Origin: Echinostoma caproni
Taxonomy: Eukaryota; Platyhelminthes; Trematoda; Plagiorchiida; Echinostomatidae
NCBI GenBank assembly: GCA_900618425.1
Contig: UZAN01040515.1
Coordinates: 8,176-72,175, forward strand
DNA: 64,000 nucleotides
Direction of reading: 5' to 3'
The translations under genes were made by a program, and so were the position numbers. The notes beneath the pieces are model-generated. The model was given only the letters and a program-made list of their open reading frames with translations. It made no database searches and had not been told where the DNA came from. Of the stretch, positions 25,252 to 37,600 are shown piece after piece. Position 1 is the stretch's first letter; the number at the start of each line of letters is the position of its first letter.

Positions 25252-25381
25252 GCAATAAACACACAGACATGCATAAACGAAGTGAACGGTTCATCACATT
25301 TTGTGGTTCTCCTCCCAACCCTTTAGATTTTTCGCTTCATATAAACTGTAACAGTATGATTGTGGGTTATTGAAAACGACT
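25252..25381. repeat. PLE-1 inverted terminal repeat, right arm
   Basis: Reverse-complement partner of 23633-23767. It sits exactly where the truncated RT begins, so the 5'-truncated element is capped by an inverted copy of its own 3' terminal sequence. Confidence 0.85.
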
Positions 25382-26582
25382 AATCGCCTCAATTTGTGTT
25401 CTCAAAACGAACATGGGCACATTTCGAAATTTGAAAGTTATTTGTTGGTTGGTACGTTTACCAATAGAACAGCATATGGTATTTGAAACAAGCGCATATG
25501 CTTCCAAAAACGAATTCTTTAGTCTATCATCAATATTTGTCTCGTTTTCTATTTCATAGCGAGTGCTTTTATAATAATTCATTATTTTTATTTCTTTCCA
25601 AATCCTCACAACTGTTAGTCGTCTTCCTATTCTAGGGTCATGTTGCCTATTCTCATGAAAATAAATCATTCTCCAAAGACAATCTGCTCCATTGTTGAGC
25701 ACTGAACATCAGGAAGCATGGAATCCTCTCTCTTACTCCGTCACTTTTTCTCTGCAAAATCATTTTTAGTCATTTTATCCGTAAGTTGGTCTACTCAAAA
25801 ACAACCAGATAGTCCATTTTTTCCTGTGAATCACGTTTGATGAATGGAACGTTTCCAAGCAATTTACGCCGTTTCCAACAGGAGCTTATTTTTACCGAAG
25901 GACTCATTCAGCTTCTCGGTTCTTTAGTTAAAAAAATGTTTTTCTCAGTTTGTAAAAATCCTCCTGAGACCTATATTCCATATTGATTATCCGTTTTGTT
26001 GTGAGATATTACTGTCATTGTTTTCGACCTATTCACATCTCTTACTGACAAAAATAACGCTCATTGTTTATGAGGCTAACTGAAACAATTCCTCAGAGTC
26101 AAATGAATTATCGTCAGACAGACATTTATCTTATCCGTACACAGTCCATCGATGATTGGGACCAAGCAAACAGTCACATACACTGTTATCGAGTTGGATT
26201 TCCCACCTTGCACCAAACAATCTACAGTTGATATGTCCTGTTTCTTCATCGGGATACTCATGGTGTGAAAATGAGTTCCCTCTCTCGCTCTTACTGTGTT
26301 CGGAACATTCTTTGAGATAGCACGATTACTGAACTCACTTAAATTCAAGGTCATAATTATTAAAGCGCCGTAAATGCAACTGTGGGGAATGAGTGGCTTT
26401 TCTATCCAACAGATGACCTAAATGTTGGAAGTTTTGTGTTTGGTTCATGTGTTGAGCTTCCTCCGGGCTGAAGTGCTACCCGGGTATGGTCTTGATTTGT
26501 ATTGTCTGAGCTCACAGTGAATTCATTCAAATCGCTTCTCAGTTGCGCTCATCTCCACACCATCTGAGACGCCTTTCAAAGA
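25382..26582. other. no recognisable gene
   Basis: The minus frames at 25702-25367 and 26354-26076 are open but AT-driven and contain no recognised domain. Confidence 0.45.
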
Positions 26583-26880
26583 AGCCGGAGTATATGGACC
26601 AAGCACTTACATTACTTGAGGTCGGGAAACAGTGAGTAAGTCCGAGTGATAAATATATTTTACTTAATTTACTAACATGGTTTGTTCCACAGAAACCCGC
26701 TATCGATGCTGCGAACAAATACACGAACGCGAAGAACATAGGTTCATGGGGCTTCGACACCCGAGCCCAAGCTCATGACACAGGACGTTCATTTTAACCC
26801 AGCAGTTCGAAAAGGCGATTTGCTCGTCAATATCGAACGATAAACCCATCCATGGCTGAGTACCTGAATGCTAAGATTGA
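26583..26880 (+). other. possible spliced coding remnant with a 61-nt intron
   Basis: A donor-like GTGAGTAAG at 26632 and an acceptor TTTGTTCCACAG ending at 26692 would remove 61 bases, a plausible size for a flatworm intron. Downstream, one frame reads KPAIDAANKYTNAKNIG and SWGFDTRAQAHD before a stop. This frame is out of phase with the best upstream frame, and an alternative in-phase frame is also open. No family is recognised. It could be a decayed exon pair or coincidence. Confidence 0.2.
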
Positions 26881-27579
26881 GATCCCTATCGCTTGTGGTA
26901 CCCTATGGATTCTCATTCCATCCAGTGCGAGGATGCATTTGCATTGACTCAATGTATTAAGCGCATCTGATAGATGTTCAGGTATCGTCCGTTTGCATCA
27001 GTCCACACATTCAGTGGCTAATAGTGAACTGTGTTAGACATTAGACTTTACATTGACCGGATAAAATGATGGTTGCTGTGCCCCAAAATGTAATGTAAAA
27101 AAGTAAACCTGAATATAACGAATCACTAAGGAGTGGGAAAGGGATCCTCTGAACTAGAAATTGTAGGACAGAATTCAACTACAGAAACAATAGGTTGTTC
27201 GCTTATGTGATCAAACTGATGATCTTGCAGTTATACTTCCAGGTAGAGCAGATTTTACTGAAGGCATCTTTGGGACACTTAAAGATTTTTAACAAGTATT
27301 GGAACAACCAAGCTTTTTTATTGCCCAAATAAAATAAACACATCATCGAACTGAACGGAAGTTTTTACTCAGATTCGGAGGACACTAGTATCGGTGTCAA
27401 ACTGTTTGAAAAGATGACCTTCAGTTGCCTAATTGCTTCCCTACAACCCCAGACAGTTGATCAATTCATGTTCAAAAACGATGAGTTTTCCAATCAATCA
27501 ATAAGTTGGTCACACATGAGCAGTCATAGAGTCACTCAGTAACATTGAATGGTTAAATCTATGTAAGTGGTGAAAAATC

Positions 27580-28137
27580 TCAAGCATTTATTTACTGTAC
27601 TCTAAGTGTTATCTCTTTTTGTCGGTACAGAAATCTTACAAGCTTCAGTTAGACATTCTGGCTAAATAACGCAGGGAAAATCTAAGACCGGTTTCACCAT
27701 GGTATACAAAAGCACCGTTCTGTTGTAAGCCGGTCCCTCTTTGAAATGAAGCCATTTTAATAAGACCGTCAATATTACGAACAGGGAGAAGCTTGGAGCG
27801 GGTTAGTTTAGCCATCCCTTGAATTATGGCATAAAAACAAGATATGTTTCGATAGCCGAATAAAATTGGGACACCAGGTATCAGCGTTGGATGGATTGCA
27901 TCCTGGTTGAAAAAATGATCAACACTTAGAGCGCTCCACAAGCCATGTGCTGCAAACAAACCAAACTTAAAAAGACGTCATCTTGGGACTGAGGAAAACG
28001 GGATTTGCAAGCTCTCAAAGCCAGACCAAGTGGAAAGTTCATTGGAGGTATTCCTCCACTGCCTCCTGAATCGCTAAATCGAGATGCAGTGTCCATCGGC
28101 ATAGAACTAGACCAGTTTGAGTTTTTGAAGATAAAGT
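27580..28137 (-). CDS. candidate 3' end of an unidentified multi-exon gene
   Basis: The minus strand has two acceptor-preceded open stretches. After CACTTTTGCTTACAG (cut after 28138) a frame reads DFIFKNSNWSSSMPMD, ASRFSDSGGSGGIPPMNF and LGLALRACKS. After TTGGTTTGTTTGCAG (cut after 27950) a frame of about 100 codons reads HGLWSALSVDHFFNQ, PGVPILFGYRNISCFYAII, RNIDGLIKMASFQRG and ends LRYLARMSN with a stop at 27645. An AATAAA lies at 27592-27587, 53 bases after the stop, as expected for a terminal exon. The composition looks protein-like, but no domain is recognised. Phase between the two exons is satisfied only with a weak donor (GTTTTC), so the join is uncertain and frame loss is possible. 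A further open stretch with a Met lies upstream at 28341-28147. Confidence 0.4.
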
Positions 28138-31100
28138 CTGTAAGCAAAAGTGTTTATACTTAAGAGCTGAAGCGAGATGACTTGTAAATTGACGTAGTTT
28201 GTGCAAATTGCAACCAATAACAAGATGCAGGTGGTTACAAAATTCATTTACCACTTCACAACTGATTCGAACAACCTCGGAGACAGTAAGGGTCGGAGGG
28301 GTCGAGATAATGTGTTGATCTGTTTCGCATATCTGGTTCATTTTAGGCTAAATGCAGTAGTCAGCGCTAGTAGAAGCCGTTGCAATTTTGGGATAATGTA
28401 ATTGGTTGGGAACTTTATTCGGAACGTGAAATATGATGCCAGCTATGCCCATTCGTTCCGTGCTGGTACGGTGACCGACGCTATCCAGTCACCCGAATAT
28501 AAGCCATCAGAAACTCTTTCTCATGTAGCGAATATAAAATCTCTTCATGTCTTAAGGTCCGGGGTTCGATATCTTCCTCATAAATGTTTCAATCGCACAA
28601 ACCCTTGCTCTCGAATGAACGCATTGCCTATCCTGTTCGAGTTTTAAGTTGTTCACTAAGTCAAATCAAAAGTTGTAAAATGTCATGGCTGACTAGTTGG
28701 TGCTCCTGACATTTATTTAAACCTCCGTTCAGTAAGGCAGGCATTAGAATGCAATAAGACGTTCTTAATAACATAACTTTGATAACCCAGCTTGCTTTGA
28801 AGTTCATTTATCCCATCTGAAGCAACCGACTTATCGATTAGAACACCAAGTGATGATAGACCGATTTTATGCATTTCATCTCGGTATGCGAGAAAGCCAG
28901 ACTGTTGTCATTTATCATCAAGCTGTCTGAGATGGGATCAGAAGCGGTCTACTTCAGCGTGAAACGTGACTGGTGGACGTGATGTTCCGTTGCCTGCACA
29001 TCGGTGACATCGATGGAAATCCAGTGGTGTTATCAGGTCACGAGATCAGTGGAAGTTTGAGGGTGTGTGTGTGGTGGTCAGAAGGAAGAGGAGGTGTTAT
29101 GGTTGGTGACTGTGACACGAGCGCCGATACGTGTTTGATCCAATCTTTTTGGGTGCAACTGTCGGACCGGATGTTCACGGGGTGGTAGAAATTTCCCCTG
29201 TGGAAATATTTTACCACGAGATCTTTCGGATGCACAGATGAAGGCTCGAAATGGACAAGCTATTGCAAAATTTGTAAAAATCTTCGATTAATTTTATTTT
29301 TCATTGGAAAACTGGGAATGGGAAATGAGGCGGCTGACCGGTTAAAACAATATTCCTGAAGATGATACTTATAATGGAATGAAATACGATGAGATTGTCT
29401 ATTTTGGCTTTGAATACTGGGCGCGGACAGTCATCCCCTCTTCCTTAATCTACTCCTGGTTCTCTTTGTTAGCCGATCATTTTGTATTTCTCCACTGATT
29501 GCATGGTTGGTGATGATGCATCGTCCTGCTACAGAGTAAAATACATGACAAATCAGTCAAAAAGACGGGAATGCAAACGCATGTCTGTCATCTACGTCAC
29601 ACATAGCAACAAAAGAGAGACCCGTGTTTTAAATCCACGTTTCAGGTGCTCACACCCAGAATTATATAATCATCCAGTGGAAATTCTTGTCAGCTTTCAT
29701 TCCTCTCCAGATGGAATGTGCGCAATCGTGTCACTTTCATCGGACGATTTTCGTTTCTTTCGTAAGCGAGTTGCGTCAAACTTTAAAGCGGTTGGATATG
29801 ACTCAACGAATTGTTTACTTCACGGAAAACCAAGGAAACAAATCAATATTCAGTGAATGAATCCCGTTACCTTGATCTCGACTGAATGAGGGTCATAACG
29901 TGGACTATAGTATGCATGATAATTGTGAATTGGTCCGGTTTACACGTTCCACTTTGTGTTTTGCTCAGACTATTGTGGGCGTACTATTGGAACCGAGTAA
30001 TGCCCATCCTAGTTCTTTCCGTTGGATTGTTTTCAGATTGGGATCATAAGTTGAACGTAAACGAGGCAGGTTTTGTTACAATCTTGTCACAAAGGTTTTT
30101 TGTTGCAATGAGTCTGTTTTACGTTTTGTTGTTTGACCCGGTCGGCCAAAACGCATGTCAATCATCGCTCTGAGTGAGTCATCTGATCAACAGTTGCGCC
30201 GCTTTTCAAATCAGGTTTATATCAGACTCACGAGAATGGCTACATTTAGCCTTTCCTTTAATGCCGTATGGTACCATAAGCGCCAAAAATACATACGATG
30301 GGGACTGTCAAGAGGAACGATTTTTCTATTTGTTAATGCAGAATCAGCACGGAAATTTCACTTAAGGGGCAAAATAGAATGATGAAAGCTGGATTCATCC
30401 CCCTTGTTTAGTCTCACTTGTGATATCTCTACGGAATATGGTCAACTTATCAGTGCCCACCTAGTCAATCGTTGCGTTGCGTTTCTGACGCACTCCGCTT
30501 CGCACATAGGGATACCATTCGTGCTGGCTGAGTCTTTGCGATGTCGGGTCTATCTTGAGTGCCATTCTCGCTCATTCATTCATTCATTCACCATCTATCA
30601 TGTTTCTTTGAACCAGGTGAAATGCGTTGGCATAAGCACAGCGATTGTAGCTATCCGTATTGGATACCTGACCATGTACCTTTTAATTTTAGCTCTTCAT
30701 GTACTCTTGCGTCACAAACAGGAACATATTTAGATACACAACTGCACAATGAAGTCAATCTATTGGAAACGATTACCATGGTTAACATGACACAACTGAA
30801 AGCCTCGGAAGCCCAGAACTAATGATATGAGAGACATATATGCTTTCATACAAGCCACTATCAGCTTACATTAAATTCCCTAGATTTACCTGCATACATG
30901 AAATGTGTCCGTTTAACTATTTCTCGACTGAAGTGGTCCAGAGCTTTCTGACTTCTTTCTTCAATCTAGCCTTGCTCTCCGTTTGACGTATTCTAAAAGT
31001 AAATTAATCTTATCACGGTGTCAGGTTTTCGACAGAAGTTCCGATATTTTCAGTTGATGCATCATCCTCACTCTATCTGATGCAATGCTGCACTGTCATT

Positions 31101-31253
31101 TGCATTTTTCAACTTTCTTGATAATAGCAACAAACTCTCATTTCTTTTTTCTCTGTCGAATGATATCTGCCACAGAGTGTAACCTACTGCATATTAGATA
31201 GCGGGAAGAGTTGTGTGACAAAATCTTCTTAGGTTACGATGATTGTGGTGCCC

Positions 31254-31287
31254 GTGTTTGTTTGTTTGTGTGTGTGTGTGTGTGTGT
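31254..31287. repeat. (GT)n microsatellite with GTTT start
   Basis: GTGTTTGTTTGTTT followed by ten GT units. Confidence 0.9.
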
Positions 31288-32186
31288 CGGGAATGCCTAT
31301 CATTCCCAGGGTTGCCCAGGGTCAACTTATTGCTGAGTTTGACAATTGGCTGACAATTGGCGTGTAGCCTTGACCCAGTTTATCCAAATCTCCCTTGGAA
31401 CTGATCTGAACGTGCCTCCAGATCAACAAGAATTGGTATTTTGTAGTCACACGTTCGGCACGTTGACACATGGCTAACGAATTCGCTTGTTGGGCAGTAT
31501 AACGAACACTCGTCATATAGATGATTTCGCTTGGAACGAAAGCTGAGCACCGTTCTTTAGTACAACTGTTGATGTCCTGATGTATTTGAACTTGGGGTTT
31601 ACTGACCTTGTTTTGACAGCAAACAACGACCTCAGCACACGGGCTATTTGGGTGATGTACGGAGGCTTTGAAGATCTGTGAAAATCGTACAGCAAATCCT
31701 GAGTGTAGAGCTGTTGGTAAAAACGAACGTCAATAAAGATTGATGTTCTAAAACTTGATGTGTTCTCAGATAGGCAAAATTCATCTCCCTAAATCAAATA
31801 ATTATTTACTCGAAAGTATTGCAGTTTGTGTGAATTACACCAGTGGAGGGGAAGTTAATGGTCAGTACATATCAACCAGTACTGTGTTAGGAATCGTTCA
31901 AACCGAAAATAGTGTGAATTCCCAAGCAGGACTACAAATTATGACATTCACAGACGCTTGCTTTTCTACATTTACTCTCTTTGCACGTGCAGGGTAAAAG
32001 GGAGCCATCATTTACATCGCTGTTCATCACGTTCAGTTTCACCTGCATTGCAATCATCATCTTGTTTTATACATAACTTCGTAGACGGACACCTGTTATC
32101 AGTGTGCTTGGAAAAAGACCCTTCTCATTTTTGAACGTGCCGCAAATGGCACAAATTGTTCCAGCGAACGCTTATTCATTTATCCA

Positions 32187-32203
32187 TTATATATATATAT
32201 ATC
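32187..32203. repeat. (TA)n microsatellite
   Basis: Short run of TA units. Confidence 0.8.
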
Positions 32204-32294
32204 TACTTTTATCAGATGTTGATCTTTCGTCCACGGTAGTGAGATGGATTGCCAAAGCATCTGTATACATCCGGCAAGATTTTTAATTTTCAAA

Positions 32295-32520
32295 TGGGAA
32301 TTCGTCGTTTATATGGCAAATAAAGCATTAACTGAAGAGCTAGGAAACACTGGAGAGCTGCTTCGACCTGGCTGGGTCTCATTAGCAGTGCGAATCCATC
32401 GACCCAACTGGGGATCCAAACCGGGACCTCATGGGTAGAACGCAAGCATGCTACCCACACGGCCACCATGCAGCTGAACAGATTGTTTTTCATTTTCTAT
32501 TTACACCAGACAACACAACC
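32295..32520 (-). repeat. SINE-2 copy F (tRNA-derived SINE)
   Basis: On the minus strand the order matches copy E: GTGGCCGTGTGGGTAGC, GAGGTCCCGGTTTGGATCCC (B-box partly decayed), CAGTTGGGTCGATGGATTCG, GACCCAGCCAGG, GCTTTATTTGCC and ACGACGAATTCCC. It is probably full length at both ends of the tRNA-related part. Confidence 0.8.
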
Positions 32521-32606
32521 CATCTTTTCGAGCTTGTTGCAGGCTACAGACCATGCTGATTTCAGCACTAGCCTCCAGGGTTATGATTCGGTTGGAAACA
32601 TTCACA
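32521..32606. repeat. spacer shared with the SINE-2 cluster at 18.0 kb
   Basis: CATCTTTTCGAGCTTG, TTTCAGCACTAGCCTCCAG, GGTTATGATTCGGTTGGAAA and CATTCACAACCTGA parallel 18013-18097 in order. Copy F has about 20 extra bases near GGCTACAGACCATGC. Confidence 0.65.
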
Positions 32607-34495
32607 ACCTGATTAGTTCTTTTCATAGAAAAAATGACTGATTACCTACCTATTATGTCATAAAACTTTATTTGGTCTACTGCACAAGAAGCGCTTGTTT
32701 TAGAATCCCTGTAGAGAAAGGAACAACGAGAAAGTGATCGAAACGTGATTCCCCCTCGTTCGGTTCGCTCTATTTGCCTTGCGTATTTATCGCGATGCGA
32801 TTATCCATTTTCCATTTGAATTGTATTCCACATTTCCGCTAATTTTGAATCAATATTTAGGTGATAAAACCAACCTGACTGTCACATATTTCACAAGCTA
32901 GTTCGTAATATCCCCGCAGTCGTTTTTCACAATCAGGTGGATTTCTTGCGGATATAACGGAGACAGAATAATGAGGTGACTTTGTGCTTCCGAGACAAAT
33001 CACAAACAAACAACCGACTGCTTTGATCTGTCTGTGGCTGAAAGTGTCCCCAATTTCTCCTCTTTTGACTCGAAAATCCCGCGTATCAGATGGGTGTATG
33101 CCAGTGTGTTTGCGTGTGTGTGTGCTCGTTGGCTTGATCTGTCGTCACGGATTGCACGTCCTCCAAAACGAGCACCTTTTCTCGCGTTTGATCAATCGCT
33201 TCAATCCTCCCATTCCACCCCCAATCACGATTCTCCCTGGGCTGTATCATTCCTATATACATTTCTTAGTTATGCTTTGATGCCCGGTTGTATGTGTGTG
33301 GGAGCATGCAAGCTAGCATGTTTGTGGTGGATCAAGTTCTGTCGATTTGCGCCAATTGTTTCTTCTCCGTCTGACGAACGGAAATGATTTTGCTCAAATA
33401 AAGTCACACATACATACATAAATATGCACAGCTAAGTATTCATTTTTCTAATCGACTGAGTCTATTTCTCAGGTCAGGCACACAAATACGTCAGACGTTT
33501 GTGATATAAACATTGAATTCCATGAGCAGATCAATCGATGATACAGTAAATTTTTACCTATAGCTGAAACAAACTGCAATCAGTTCGAGAAGAACTCGGA
33601 TAGAGACGAACGAAACGTGACCAAAAAGATCAAAGCTTATTGATTTTCGAAGAGTCTTTGGTGATTAACTTCAGGTTTTCATCCAGTTATGTTGTTTGAC
33701 AGTTTTATGTTTGAACAACATAATGAAATAATTAACCGTGACCTAAAAGTTCATTCCATGAATGAAGGACAATCCTACGAAAAAATGCTTTGGCAGTCAG
33801 GTTACATGCTACCTGGTGGATTTCTTATGTTGCTGTAAGTTGCACGTGTGATCCAAATGTGAACAGATCAGTGCTATTGGTGTGGCTGGTAGAGCGTGCA
33901 CTGTAAAATGCGTAGGCAACGTCCAAGCTTAGGATCAAATTGCATCGAGGCTACTGTATTTCTGACACAATTCAAACATCAGGTTTATTATTGAAGAAGG
34001 AAGAAGTAAAGGAATGATAACAGTCGCATAATCGTTGCATGATCGTAAGGAGCAAACCTATTTCCAATGCTTTATTGACTGACTGATGGCAGCCCATTTT
34101 ATAGTAAACGAAATATGGAGTGAGAATGGAGACGCGCGAAAGGCACTGAAGAGTCTGGGACAAAATAGTACGAATTTGATAACCGGTATGTGTGCAGTTT
34201 GGATAAAGAGTATTGCAAAGTAATACGTGTGTGGATGTGCGCGTTTGTGATTAAGTGAATGGGAGTTTATAGACGAAAGTTACACTATCCGATTGTGTAA
34301 TCTCCTGCCAGGTCGCACCCATAGGAATTCAGTGCTCCGAATAGGACGGTCAAATAAACAAGGAAATAGTTGAAACATACAAATATAGTTTATGTATAAA
34401 ATCAGAATGTTACGAAAGCAATGATCACTAGCTGTAATTCACTTTGTCAGAGATCCTACACGAGTGTTTGACCCGCAGCAGTGTAAAACCGTTGA
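32607..34495. other. no confident gene; weak tRNA-like stretch
   Basis: The overlapping frames at 32984-33387 show no domain. At about 33885-33975 the plus strand has GTGGCTGGTAGAGCG (A-box-like) and AGGATCAAATTGC (a poor B-box), possibly an eroded SINE-2 or tRNA relic. An AATAAAGTCACACATACATACAT stretch at about 33399-33421 resembles an old retroelement tail. Confidence 0.3.
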
Positions 34496-34697
34496 GCGAT
34501 GGTGGTCAATTGGTTATGGTCATCAAAATAGCAACATGGAAGTCCTGAGTTCGAACATTGCTACCGCCGCCTCCTCTACCACCAACGCTGCACATCTGTC
34601 CATTTTCCATATTCCTCAGTAAACCTTTGTTTTGCCGCGGACCTCTTTCTGAAATCGGATCACACATTTGTATTATCAATAAACAAAGGAAAATGAA
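34496..34697 (+). repeat. SINE-1 copy B
   Basis: GCGATGGTGGTCAATTGGTT starts the tRNA-like head, and GAGTTCGAACATTGC holds the B-box. The tail shows CTTTGTTTTGCCGCGGACC and ends CAATAAACAAAGGAAAATGA, close to the endings of copies C and D. The head is more diverged than in copy A. Confidence 0.7.
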
Positions 34698-37600
34698 TTA
34701 GAAACATTTATTTGTATGAGTATTCTACAGAAAGTGCGAGATCCGATATTCCTGTCAAGTTCCAGTGTCATTTGGTATATGATCGAAAACTGTGGGCAAT
34801 TTTCTCTCTATCCGATAGTTTACACTTCCATCTCAATGGTGAGAAACAACCATCATATTAACGAAAAGTGAACCGGTTCATAGGAAGTGAAAAAGGGCTA
34901 TATGTACTGTGGACCGCAATACACCTATTCACCTTTATGCTGGTAATTTTAATACGGAGCTGCTGTTTACTAAATTTCTGTCTAAAACCGATAAAGTATC
35001 AGCCACAGATCGCTAGAGATAAACCTGAGAACACAAATACCAATGAACTCAGACTTGCTAGGAGATGATAAACCTGTGAGTTAATTGCAGAATGTTTTAG
35101 AACCAGATGTAACCTNNNNNNNATAGATTTTGGACGTCTAGATGCTAAGAAGGTAATTTTGCGTGTGCCTCCGATTTTAATTCAAATACTTCATGCATAT
35201 CCTAAAATTTTCACTCACCGTTTTTCGAGGCATTTACCAGTCTATTGAACATAATACAATATCAACTGGAGATTGTTTGGAAAGGTAAACTGAACGGTTT
35301 GCAAACAGAAACTTGGTGCTTTGACATGTTTGGTAACGTTATTCTACTTTCAAAAGGCTTATTCACTAAATACTCTGCGAAATTTTCAGAACATGAAGAT
35401 AATTTATTTTTACACCTCTTATTTCTGATTTGAAAATTTACACATTAACATTCTAGTGGGAGCCATCTAAAGTACTCCCGATACGCTAACGTCCACTGAA
35501 ATCAAACGGTTGTTAAATTCAGGGCCAGTTTACCCATTGCATCCTCTACGAAAAGCAAACACCTTAGAGTGGATGGGACCGGATGGCAGTGTACGTCTGC
35601 ACACCGACAGAAGACGCCAATTGATCTTGTGCTAGAGATAGTGAGTAAGCTTATTCGTCTCGATAAATGGCAATGATTGGCCCGTGATAGACATGCCTGA
35701 ACATTGAACGTCACATAAAACTCTTTGGGAAGATCGATGAGATCATTTTACTAATAGTTCAAGTGAATATTCAAAAATCTCGCATACTCCCTGTGCGTGT
35801 AGCTCTGGGCGCTCATATGTTGGCAACAGTCATCAAAGCGTGTGTTGATGGCTGCTTCAAACATTAGGTAAAGATTTAGTCGCATACGTAGTGAGCCTGC
35901 ATTGTCAGTTGGACTCTTAAAACCCCATAAATCTCGAGACCGTGTGATGAAAAAAGATACGCCTGAAAGAAATTGATAACGTAAAGATTAATTTATACAA
36001 AACCGATGTATCTGTGAAGAAAATTGCATTTTATTCCAGCGGGATTGAACATTAGTCTTCAGTTTGGTACAACAGGTTGTGAGTAAGGAACTTCAGCTCG
36101 GCGAATGTTGTTGCGCTGCTTATAATCACAGAGTGGCTACGGGAAAATAAATAGACTTTCGGGAAGCACCCATAGTCACATGGAGAATATACCGTCGGGA
36201 AGCCAACTGTTTTAAAGTTGTCTCCGTCTTCCCGTACATCTTTTGAGCCTTCGAAAGGAGGGAGTAGGGAAGCAGGTTGATAAGCACTCACGGATTTGAG
36301 TATAAGTATCTTCCGTTCAACCAACGGAGCATAATATTGACCAGCAGCCGTTCAACGGTGGCACATCCGGAGTTTCAACTGTCGAATGGACTGAACCTCT
36401 AGTGCAGAATTAGGTCTCAGAAACACTTCTATTAGTCAGATTATTTACCTTTCAGTTCACGACTTTCTGACACAACTTGGTTATCAAAGGTAAATGATGC
36501 AGTGGCATTCTCATATCGTACGAGTGATTCAGCACTTGCACGCTTGAACTGCTATCAACCAGAGCTGATCTGAAAATGAAAGAGTCCATGAGGTCTTGAA
36601 TTGTACACCCGGCTCTGTTTTAAGTTGCTTATCACATGGAAACACAAACTTGAATCTGCAGGTTTGGGTTGAACATTTCAATGGCCACATGTGTCTCTCA
36701 CTTTACCTAACTGTTCCGTCCAGCATCAAATAAAAGTAAGAAACTAAAAATTTGATGTTGAACTGTCCAGCACAGCGATCCACACTGCAGCTGAATAAGG
36801 GAAAAAGAGGGGAAAATAAACTGTATTTCTTTGATCCCAAATTGACGATCTGAGCTTATGTTATGTCTGAGTACAAAGTTGTGAGCTGATGCAATACATT
36901 CATGGTGTAATCATATTTTACGATTACTTTCAGCTGTCTGACCCCATGGAGAAGTGGCGACTGCCTTTCGTATACTCGGTTCTCATAGGCAGTTCAAAGA
37001 CGAATAATGAGCGTTCTTTTGCAATGGACTTCATCACAAAACAAAGGATAGCGTTGGAGAACAATAGTAAATGGTCTGCTTATTGGCCGTCTAATATTAG
37101 AAAATGCATTGGAAAGCTTTGACATTTTCTCATTCCATTACTGTCTGCATCTGATTAATGAACTTAAATTGGCTATCATTATGAAAGAATTTTTTCCACT
37201 ATATGCTATGTAAGAGCGTGACTAGGAATATCCGAAAACAATTGTTCGCTCACTGACTCGTTTTCTCAATGCTCTCATGGAAATATTCAAAGTTTACATC
37301 TGTTCATTTGTCTTTAGATAAAGGTTACAATCAGTCAAGCAAAATTTATAGTTTACTGAATACTAGGACGACAGGGTGCCTGAGAAGTGAAAAGCTCGGA
37401 ACTCACATCGGCGAGCATTATTCATCAAAAAGCGTTGAGTATTTAAACTTTGTCATATTGGATTTCCTAGAGTCCGAACATTTTCGAATACCCCCATTGA
37501 TTGTGTGGCAAAACAGCGGGGGTAAAGCTGGTTTATTCAGAGTTATGCGGGAATAAATTCACTAAGGTCAAGCAGAAGAAGCGTTGGATCAAGTTGTACT

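Larger units (their letters stand above)
28346..32294. other. no confident gene; microsatellite and one 124-codon frame
   Basis: The plus frame at 29482-29856 (124 codons, Arg/Ser-rich, for example RFRCSHPELYNHPVEIL) has no recognised domain and no supporting splice signals. A GT microsatellite lies at 31254-31287 and a short run of ATTC units at about 30570-30590. Confidence 0.4.
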
